Shown here: positions 5,647 through 11,098 of the stretch, piece after piece | How the letters are laid out: every line of letters begins with the position of its first letter | Position numbering within the stretch: position 1 is the stretch's first letter | From: Acidobacteriota bacterium | GTDB taxonomy: Bacteria > Actinomycetota > Acidimicrobiia > Acidimicrobiales > UBA8190 | Assembly (NCBI GenBank): GCA_028872975.1 | Contig: JAGWNV010000058.1 | Location: 1 to 11,098, forward strand | Length of the DNA: 11,098 nucleotides | Direction: 5' to 3' | Translations under genes and position numbers: made by a program | Notes under the pieces: model-generated | Told to the model about the DNA's origin: nothing | What the model saw: only the letters and a program-made list of their open reading frames with translations | Databases searched by the model: none

Positions 5647-7791
5647 GTGAGCGACCCCTGGGCCTACGCCGGCAAGGTGGCGGCCCTCGACGGGGGGGCG
5701 GGGGCCGTCACGCTCGTGGACGAGTCGACCTTCGTCATCTCCACCCGCCCCGGCGACGTGACGGCGGGGTCGGCCCAGGGCCTGTTCGTCCGCGACACCC
5801 GGCTGCTGTCGCGCTTCGAGCTGCTCGTGAACGGCCAGCACCCCGAGGCCCTCGCCGCCGTCAGCGACGAGCCCTTCTCGGCCACCTTCGTCGGCCGGTG
5901 CCAGCCCCGTCCCGGGCGGGCCGATTCCACCTTGATGGTGTTCCGGTCCCGCTACGTCGGCCAGGGGATGCGCGAGGACCTCGCCATCCGGAACTTCGGC
6001 GACGAGGCCACCTTCTGCGCCGTGGAGATCTTCGTCGACTCCGACTTCGCCGACCTCTTCGCCGTGAAGGAGGGCCGTGGAGCCGACCTCGAAGGCGAGG
6101 TCCTGCGCCGGCCGCATGAGGCCGGTCTCGAGTTCTCCTACCGGCGAGGCACGGTGAGCCGGGGGACCCACCTGCAGTTCTCGCCCACTCCCACGTTGGT
6201 GGGGGAGGACATCGTCACCTTCGAGGCCATCGTCCCGGCGCGTGGCGAGTGGCGGGCCTGCGTCGAGGTGCATCCCGTCATCGAGGGGAAGCACATCGAG
6301 CCCCGCTACCGCTGCGGCCAGCCGGTGGAGCGCGCCGCCCCCTCCGAGCGGCTGGCCAAGTGGCGCCGGCAGGTGCCCCAGGTCGAGACTGACGACGAGG
6401 GGTTCCGGAGCGTCCTCATGCGGAGCTCGGAGGACCTCGGGGCGCTTCGGATCTTCGACCCCGACTTCCCCGAGCGGGTGGTGATCGCCGCCGGGGCGCC
6501 CTGGTTCATGACGGTCTTCGGCCGCGACTCGCTCATCACCTCCTGGATGGCCCTCGTCGTCGATCCCGACCTCGCCCTCGGGGTCCTCCAGACCCTGGCC
6601 CGGTTCCAGGGCACCGACATCGACCCCCGCAGCGAGGAGGAGCCGGGCCGGATCCTCCACGAGATGCGCTTCGGGGAGGCGCCCTCGTTGTCGCTGGGCG
6701 GTGGCTCGATCTACTACGGCACCGCCGACGCCACCCCGCTGTTCGTCATGGTCCTCGGGGAGCTGCGCCGGTGGGGGCTGGCCCGGGAGGCGGTGGAGGA
6801 GCTGCTGCCCAACGCCGAGCGGGCCCTCGAGTGGATCGAGCACTTCGGCGACGCCGACGGCGACGGGTACGTCGAGTACCACCGGGCCACCGACCGGGGG
6901 CTCGCCAACCAGGGATGGAAGGACTCCTGGGACGCCGTGCGCTACTCCGACGGGACCGTGGCCCACGCTCCCATCGCCCTCTGCGAGGTCCAGGCCTACG
7001 TCTACAGCGCCTTCCTGGCCCGGGCGCACTTCGCCAAGGAGCGGGGCGACGAGGCCACCTACGACCGCTACCGGACCAAGGCCGCCAACCTGAAGACGGC
7101 CTTCAACCGGGACTTCTGGGTGGAGGAGAAGGGCTGGTACGCCATCGGCCTCGACGCCGACAAGCGCCAGATCGACTCGCTCACCTCCAACATGGGCCAC
7201 TGCCTGTGGACCGGCATCGTGGACGAGGAGCGGGCCCGGCTCGTCGCCGACCGGCTGATGTCGGAGGAGATGTTCAGCGGCTGGGGGGTGCGGACGCTCG
7301 GGACCACCATGGGCGGCTACAACCCCATCAGTTACCACGGGGGGTCGGTCTGGCCGCACGACACCGCCATCGTGGCGGCGGGCCTGGCCCGCTACGGCTT
7401 CGTCGACCACGCCGAGCGGCTCACCACGGCGCTCCTCGACGCCGCCCTCAGCCAGGGCGGGAGGCTGCCCGAGCTCTTCAGCGGCCTGGACCGCCAGGAC
7501 TTCCCCCAGCCCGTCGCCTACCCGACGTCGTGCTCGCCCCAGGCCTGGGCGGCCGCCTCCCCGCTTCTGTGCCTGCGGACGATGCTGCGCCTCGACCCGT
7601 GGGTGCCCTACGGACGCACCTGGCTGGCGCCGCGGTTGCTCCCGGGGATGCGGTACCTGAAGGTCGAGGGCATCCCCCTCGCCGGGGCTCGGGTCACCGT
7701 CGAGGTGGAGGGCGACCAGGTCGAGGTGAAGGGGCTGCCGCCGGAGATCGAGCTCGTCTCCGAGCCGCGCCACCCCGCCACCGCCGCCTGA
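5647..7791 (+). CDS. GH133-type amylo-alpha-1,6-glucosidase / glycogen debranching-like protein
   Basis: This 714-aa protein probably hydrolyses alpha-1,6-linked glucose branches of glycogen or a related glucan in the cytoplasm; no signal peptide is seen. Residues about 20-230 form the beta-rich N-terminal domain of debranching-like proteins (TFVISTRPGDVTAG, GLFVRDTRLLSRFEL). Residues about 270-690 form the alpha/alpha-barrel catalytic domain with GAPWFMTVFGRDS (283-295), GWKDSWD (423-429, Asp426 a candidate catalytic acid), SYHGGSVWPHD, and PELFSG (608-613, Glu609 a candidate base). No GH13 glucanotransferase domain is present, so it is not a bifunctional eukaryotic-type debrancher. The frame is open upstream to 5386, but that would overlap sufC; the GTG at 5647 follows a TAGCTT -10 element by seven bases. 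Members of this family often have untested specificity, so the substrate is uncertain. Confidence 0.87.
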   Translation: MSDPWAYAGKVAALDGGAGAVTLVDESTFVISTRPGDVTAGSAQGLFVRDTRLLSRFELLVNGQHPEALAAVSDEPFSATFVGRCQPRPGRADSTLMVFRSRYVGQGMREDLAIRNFGDEATFCAVEIFVDSDFADLFAVKEGRGADLEGEVLRRPHEAGLEFSYRRGTVSRGTHLQFSPTPTLVGEDIVTFEAIVPARGEWRACVEVHPVIEGKHIEPRYRCGQPVERAAPSERLAKWRRQVPQVETDDEGFRSVLMRSSEDLGALRIFDPDFPERVVIAAGAPWFMTVFGRDSLITSWMALVVDPDLALGVLQTLARFQGTDIDPRSEEEPGRILHEMRFGEAPSLSLGGGSIYYGTADATPLFVMVLGELRRWGLAREAVEELLPNAERALEWIEHFGDADGDGYVEYHRATDRGLANQGWKDSWDAVRYSDGTVAHAPIALCEVQAYVYSAFLARAHFAKERGDEATYDRYRTKAANLKTAFNRDFWVEEKGWYAIGLDADKRQIDSLTSNMGHCLWTGIVDEERARLVADRLMSEEMFSGWGVRTLGTTMGGYNPISYHGGSVWPHDTAIVAAGLARYGFVDHAERLTTALLDAALSQGGRLPELFSGLDRQDFPQPVAYPTSCSPQAWAAASPLLCLRTMLRLDPWVPYGRTWLAPRLLPGMRYLKVEGIPLAGARVTVEVEGDQVEVKGLPPEIELVSEPRHPATAA

Positions 7792-7806
7792 GCAGCGCCC
7801 GCCGAC

Positions 7807-7839
7807 GGCCGGCGCCTCCCCGGGGCGGCACCGCCGGTC
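7807..7839 (+). terminator. possible hairpin after the glucosidase gene
   Basis: GGCCGGCG (7807-7814) can pair with CGCCGGTC (7832-7839), including one G-U pair, around a 17-base loop. It lies 16 bases after the glucosidase stop and just before the kinase -10 element. There is no T-run, and such pairing is easy to find in GC-rich DNA. Confidence 0.3.
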
Positions 7840-7844
7840 CCCAT

Positions 7845-7850
7845 TAGGCT
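7845..7850 (+). promoter_or_regulatory. -10 element of the kinase gene (leaderless type)
   Basis: TAGGCT is followed by eight bases and the GTG at 7859; a second GTG follows directly. There is no ribosome binding site and no clear -35 box. It suggests that the kinase-lyase pair has its own promoter in the 67-base gap after the glucosidase gene. Confidence 0.5.
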
Positions 7851-7858
7851 CCGCCGAC

Positions 7859-9529
7859 GTGGTGGCGGCAGCTTCGTCCGGGGATCGGTTCGTCCTCGCC
7901 GTCGACCTCGGCACGGGCGGGCCCAAGGTGGCCCTCGTCGGCCCCGACGGGCGGATCGCCGCCCACGCCCACCGGCAGGTCGCCACGCGCCTCTTGCCCG
8001 GCGGGGGTGCCGAGCAGGACCCCGGCGAGTGGTGGGAAGCCATCGTCGCCGCCGCCGGCGAGGTCCTCGCCTCCTCGGCGGGCGCGGCCCGGTCGGTGGC
8101 CGGGCTCGGCTGCACGGCGCAGTGGTCGGGGACCGTCGCCTGCGACGCCGAGGGTGCGCCGCTGCGCCCGGCGGTCATCTGGATGGACTCCCGGGGTGCG
8201 GGGGCCATCCGGGAGCAGACCGACGGGCTCGTGAGCGTCCTCGGCTACGACGTCCGCAAGCTCTGGCGGTGGGTCCGGCTCACGGGCGGGGCACCGGGGC
8301 ACTCGGGCAAGGACCCGACGGCGCACATCTTGTGGATCCGCCGGTCCGAGCCCGACCTCTACGCCGCCACCCACGTGTTCCTGGAGCCGGTCGACTGGCT
8401 CACCCACCGCCTGACGGGCCGCTTCGCCGCCTCCTTCGACTCGATCGTGGCCCATTGGGTCACCGACAACCGGCGCATCGGCGACGTCCGCTACGACGAG
8501 ACGCTCCTGTCGATGGCCGGCCTCGAGCGGGCCAAGCTGCCCGAGCTCGTCCCGTCGGGGACGGTCGTGGGGACGCTGCGGCCCGAGGCCGCCGCCGCCC
8601 TCGGCCTCGACCCCGGGCTGCCGGTGGCGACCGGCACCGGCGACGTCCACTCCGCCGCGGTGGGGTCGGGGGCGGTGGCCGACTTCGCCGGGCACCTCTA
8701 CATCGGCACCTCCTCGTGGATCTCCTGCCACGTCCCGTTCAAGAAGACCGACGCCCTGCGCAACGTGGCCTCCATCCCCTCGGCGCTGCCCGGCAGGTAC
8801 CTCGTCGCCGACGAGCACGAGACCGCCGGCGCCTGCCTGGGGTTCCTGGCCGGGACGCTCCTCTCCGGCGACGACGGGCTCGGACCGGCGACACCGCCCG
8901 AGGACGTCTACCGGCGGCTCGACGACGTGGCCGCTTCGGTGGCGCCCGGCGCAGGCCGGACCCTCTTCACCCCCTGGCTCAACGGGGAGCGGTCCCCGGT
9001 CGACGACCACACCATCAGGGGGGGCTTCCACAACCTGTCGCTGTCGACGACCCGGCGGGACCTGGTGCGGGCCGTCTACGAAGGGGTGGCCTACAACAGC
9101 CGCTGGCTGCTCGGCGCCGTCGAGCGGTTCGTCGGGCGTCCCCTCGACCCCATCGCCTTCGTGGGGGGCGGGGCCAGGTCGGAGGTGTGGGCGCAGATCC
9201 ACGCCGACGTCCTCGGCCGCCGGGTCCGCCAGGTCGCCGAGCCGGTGCTGGCCAACGTCCGGGGTGCGGGGCTGCTCACCTGGCTGGCCCTCGGTGAGCT
9301 CGGCGCCGGCGAGATCGGCTCGCGCGTCGAGGTCAGGCGCACCTTCGAGCCCGACCCGGCGCCGAAGGCCGTCTACGACGACCTCTACGGCCGGTTCGTG
9401 GAGCTGTACAAGCGGACCAAGTCCCTGCACCGGCGCCTGAACGGCGGCGACGGGCACGAGGCGGCGGCCCCCCCGGCGGGGACACCGCCGGCGCAGGGAC
9501 ACGCGGCACAAGGAGCGGCACTGCCATGA
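7859..9529 (+). CDS. FGGY-family carbohydrate kinase (xylulokinase-like)
   Basis: This 556-aa cytoplasmic enzyme uses ATP to phosphorylate a sugar or polyol; the closest general resemblance is to xylulokinase. The N-terminal ATP-binding loop reads DLGTGGPK (16-23), followed by GCTAQWSGTV and WMDSRG of the first actin-like domain. The second domain holds GTGDVHSAAVGSG with Asp262 as the probable catalytic base, then YIGTSSWIS, FTPWLNGERSP, and FVGGGARSEVWAQIHADVLG with the adenosine-binding glycines. The ATP loop lacks the serine usual in DxGTxSxK. The last 30 residues or so are Ala/Pro/Gly-rich and may be disordered. The stop overlaps the start of the lyase (ATGA), so both proteins are made together. 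The exact substrate cannot be told from sequence alone; the xylulokinase label is only the nearest relative. Confidence 0.88.
   Translation: MVAAASSGDRFVLAVDLGTGGPKVALVGPDGRIAAHAHRQVATRLLPGGGAEQDPGEWWEAIVAAAGEVLASSAGAARSVAGLGCTAQWSGTVACDAEGAPLRPAVIWMDSRGAGAIREQTDGLVSVLGYDVRKLWRWVRLTGGAPGHSGKDPTAHILWIRRSEPDLYAATHVFLEPVDWLTHRLTGRFAASFDSIVAHWVTDNRRIGDVRYDETLLSMAGLERAKLPELVPSGTVVGTLRPEAAAALGLDPGLPVATGTGDVHSAAVGSGAVADFAGHLYIGTSSWISCHVPFKKTDALRNVASIPSALPGRYLVADEHETAGACLGFLAGTLLSGDDGLGPATPPEDVYRRLDDVAASVAPGAGRTLFTPWLNGERSPVDDHTIRGGFHNLSLSTTRRDLVRAVYEGVAYNSRWLLGAVERFVGRPLDPIAFVGGGARSEVWAQIHADVLGRRVRQVAEPVLANVRGAGLLTWLALGELGAGEIGSRVEVRRTFEPDPAPKAVYDDLYGRFVELYKRTKSLHRRLNGGDGHEAAAPPAGTPPAQGHAAQGAALP
9510..9515 (+). 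promoter_or_regulatory. ribosome binding site of the lyase gene
   Basis: AAGGAG ends ten bases before the ATG at 9526 and lies inside the end of the kinase coding region. It is one of the few strong Shine-Dalgarno sequences in the window and fixes the lyase start. Internal genes here use such sites, whereas several first genes appear to be leaderless. Confidence 0.65.
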
Positions 9530-10935
9530 AGCCCTCGGATCTCGACCCCGTCGTCGACGCCCTCGAAGCCGAGCTGCGGCCCTATCGGGACTCGCACCAC
9601 ACCTACCGGCGCCTCCCCTCCGGCGGCCGGGACCGCCGGGAGATCCTCGACGAGATGCGCGAGCTCGCCTCCCGGGAGGAGGCCAAGTGGCGGGCCGGCT
9701 ACTCCTCAGGGGCCGTCTACCACGGCAGCGCCGACCACATCGAGTTCCTGAACGAGGTCTACGCCGTCAACTCCCAGTCGAACCCCCTCCACCCCGAGCT
9801 GTGGCCCAGCGCGGTCAAGTACGAGGCGGAGGTGGTGGCCATGACGGCCACCATGCTGGGCGGCGGGGAGGAGGGGGTGCCGACGGTGTGCGGCACCGTC
9901 ACCTCGGGCGGGACCGAGAGCATCCTCCTCGCCATGCGGACCTACCGGGACCGGGCCAGGGCCGAGCGGGGGGTCGCCGAGCCCGAGATCGTCGTGCCGG
10001 TGAGCGCCCACGCCGCCTTCGACAAGGCCGCCCACTACTTCGGGATGCGGCTCGTGCCCGTGCCCGTGGGGGCCGACTGGCGGGCCGACGTGGCGGCGGC
10101 CGAGGACGCCGTCACCAAGCAGACGGTGGCGCTCGTGGCCTCGGCGCCCGGGTTCCCCCACGGGGTCATCGACCCCGTCGAGGAGCTCTCCGAGCTGGCC
10201 CGGCGCAAGGGGATCGGCTGCCACGTCGACGGGTGCCTGGGCGGCTTCGTCCTGCCCTGGGCCGAGCGCCTCGGCTACCCGGTGCCCCCCTTCGACTTCC
10301 GGCTCCCCGGGGTGACGTCGATGTCGGCCGACACCCACAAGTTCGGCTACGCGGCGAAGGGGTCGTCGGTCGTGCTGTACCGCAGCAGCGAGCTGCGGCG
10401 GTACCAGTACTACAAGACCGCCACCTGGATGGGCGGCCTCTACTACTCGCCCACCTTCGCCGGCAGCCGGCCGGGGGCGATCAGCGCCGAGGCGTGGGCG
10501 GCCATGCTCGCCTTCGGCGAGGAGGGCTACACCATCGCCACCAAGGCGCTGCTCGAGACCGCCGCGGTCATCCGGGCCGGCATCGAGCGGATCCCCGAGC
10601 TGCGGGTGCTCGGCGACCCGTTGTGGGTGATCGCCTTCGCCTCCGAGGAGATCGACGTCTACGCCGTCATGGACCAGATGAGCGCCCGGGGGTGGAACCT
10701 GAACGGGCTCCAGCACCCGCCGGCGGCCCACATCTGCGTCACCCTCCGCCACGCCCAGCCGGGGGTGGCCCAGCGGTTCGTGGCCGACCTCGAGGCGTCG
10801 GTGGCCGACGTCCGCCACATGCCGGGCTCGCAGGGGGTGATGGCGCCCATCTACGGCATGACCGGCGCCGTGAAGACCCGGGGCACCGTCGAGGAGCTCC
10901 TGGCGCGCTACGGCGACCTCCAATTCAAGGCCTGA
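9526..10935 (+). CDS. PLP-dependent lyase of the sphingosine-1-phosphate lyase family
   Basis: This 469-aa group II PLP enzyme is much closer to sphingosine-1-phosphate lyases than to glutamate or tyrosine decarboxylases. Shared family motifs are SSGAVYHG (near 60-67), NPLHPELWPSAVKYEAEVV, TVTSGGTESILLA, HVDGCLGGF (Asp235, binding the PLP nitrogen), SADTHKFGYAAKGSSVVLYR (PLP lysine Lys272) and YYSPTFAGSRPGA. The known reaction of the family is retro-aldol cleavage of a phosphorylated long-chain amino alcohol to phosphoethanolamine and an aldehyde. No membrane helix is present at the N-terminus, so it is soluble, as in bacterial members. Its ATG overlaps the kinase stop and has an AAGGAG site. 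Most actinobacteria are not known to make sphingolipids, so the natural substrate is open; a decarboxylase role is a lesser possibility. Confidence 0.88.
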   Translation: MKPSDLDPVVDALEAELRPYRDSHHTYRRLPSGGRDRREILDEMRELASREEAKWRAGYSSGAVYHGSADHIEFLNEVYAVNSQSNPLHPELWPSAVKYEAEVVAMTATMLGGGEEGVPTVCGTVTSGGTESILLAMRTYRDRARAERGVAEPEIVVPVSAHAAFDKAAHYFGMRLVPVPVGADWRADVAAAEDAVTKQTVALVASAPGFPHGVIDPVEELSELARRKGIGCHVDGCLGGFVLPWAERLGYPVPPFDFRLPGVTSMSADTHKFGYAAKGSSVVLYRSSELRRYQYYKTATWMGGLYYSPTFAGSRPGAISAEAWAAMLAFGEEGYTIATKALLETAAVIRAGIERIPELRVLGDPLWVIAFASEEIDVYAVMDQMSARGWNLNGLQHPPAAHICVTLRHAQPGVAQRFVADLEASVADVRHMPGSQGVMAPIYGMTGAVKTRGTVEELLARYGDLQFKA

Positions 10936-10936
10936 G

Positions 10937-10975
10937 GCGCCCGGAACGGGTGCCGGGCGCAGGCGGCGGGCCGCC
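10937..10975 (+). terminator. tandem hairpins after the lyase gene
   Basis: GCGCCCGG (10937-10944) pairs perfectly with CCGGGCGC (10953-10960) around an eight-base loop, starting one base after the lyase stop. A second stem, GGCGG (10962-10966) with CCGCC (10971-10975), follows at once. No T-run is present. Position and the perfect eight-base stem support a terminator of the stem-only kind seen in high-GC bacteria. Confidence 0.55.
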
Positions 10976-10985
10976 CGGGCCGGGA

Positions 10986-10991
10986 TAGCCT
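10986..10991 (+). promoter_or_regulatory. -10 element of the right-edge gene (leaderless type)
   Basis: TAGCCT is followed by seven bases and the GTG at 10999. This repeats the arrangement before the glucosidase gene and sufC. No -35 box is visible; the terminator hairpin lies in that position. Confidence 0.5.
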
Positions 10992-10998
10992 CTCGGTC

Positions 10999-11098
10999 GT
11001 GGCCGAGCACAAGGGACTGAAGCGACTCGTGGCCGCCGCCGGGCTGGTGGGGACGGCGGCGAGCATCTGGTGGTTCGCCCTCAAGCCCCGGCGGTCGG
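10999..11098 (+). CDS. N-terminus of an unidentified protein, cut by the right edge
   Basis: Thirty-three codons from a GTG start are open to the window end. After a short basic stretch (EHKGLKRL) comes a hydrophobic segment (about residues 9-29: LRL-free, Ala/Gly/Val-rich, ending SIWWFAL) followed by KPRR. This looks like a single membrane helix or an uncleaved signal anchor with positive charges on both sides. The start is supported by the TAGCCT element seven bases upstream. The family cannot be told from so little sequence. Confidence 0.55.
   Translation, partial: MAEHKGLKRLVAAAGLVGTAASIWWFALKPRRS

Noticed and set aside
5554..8208. An 884-codon open frame on the minus strand opposite the glucosidase and kinase genes
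   Set aside because: It is antisense to two genes with clear domain motifs; its translation is low-complexity Gly/Pro/Arg/His-rich, as expected for a shadow frame in GC-rich DNA.
7844..9511. A 555-codon open frame on the minus strand opposite the kinase
   Set aside because: Same shadow effect; no recognisable motif, and the sense strand encodes an intact FGGY kinase.
9706..11010. A 434-codon minus-strand frame opposite the lyase
   Set aside because: Composition biased to His, Gly, Val and Pro without domain motifs; the plus strand carries an intact PLP enzyme.
1..11098. CRISPR arrays, insertion sequences, tRNA or rRNA genes, phage or toxin-antitoxin genes
   Set aside because: I looked for direct repeats, terminal inverted repeats, transposase motifs and tRNA-like cloverleaves and saw none; gene content is chromosomal and composition is uniform.

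Overview
The window is chromosomal DNA from a very GC-rich actinobacterium-like organism. Third codon positions are almost all G or C, and GTG starts are frequent. The sulphur-mobilisation genes are of the SufC-SufS-SufU type, as in Actinobacteria and Firmicutes. A lineage such as Acidimicrobiia would fit, but that is inference. No mobile element, CRISPR array, tRNA or rRNA was seen. The genes are tightly packed, and four gene junctions are 4-base GTGA or ATGA overlaps.

Left part (1-2504, minus strand): a three-gene operon reading right to left. It encodes a YtrA-type GntR repressor, an ABC transporter ATPase and an ABC-2 type permease. Its promoter region holds a SigA-like promoter and a 12-4-12 imperfect palindrome, probably the repressor's own operator. 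A further partial gene may start just after the permease and run off the left edge.

Middle (2558-5639): a small two-helix membrane protein with a PH-like domain (plus strand) converges on the sufC-sufS-sufU operon (minus strand). A perfect 8-bp-stem hairpin in the 24-base gap can serve as terminator for both. The suf operon carries the ATPase, the cysteine desulfurase and the sulphur-transfer protein of Fe-S cluster assembly. The scaffold genes sufB and sufD are not adjacent. The region upstream of sufC is shared with a divergent gene and contains an 11-6-11 imperfect palindrome next to the sufC -10 element.

Right part (5647-11098, plus strand): a GH133-type amylo-alpha-1,6-glucosidase-like protein, an FGGY-family sugar kinase, and a PLP-dependent lyase of the sphingosine-1-phosphate lyase family whose start codon overlaps the kinase stop. 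Two hairpins follow. At the edge is the start of an unidentified gene with a membrane-like N-terminus.

Four genes (sufC, the glucosidase, the kinase and the right-edge gene) share one start architecture: a TAGNNT -10 hexamer, 7 or 8 bases, then GTG. This predicts leaderless mRNAs and moves the sufC start to 5543. The least explained part is the translationally coupled kinase-lyase pair, which could be a small catabolic module for an unidentified phosphorylated amino alcohol or sugar.
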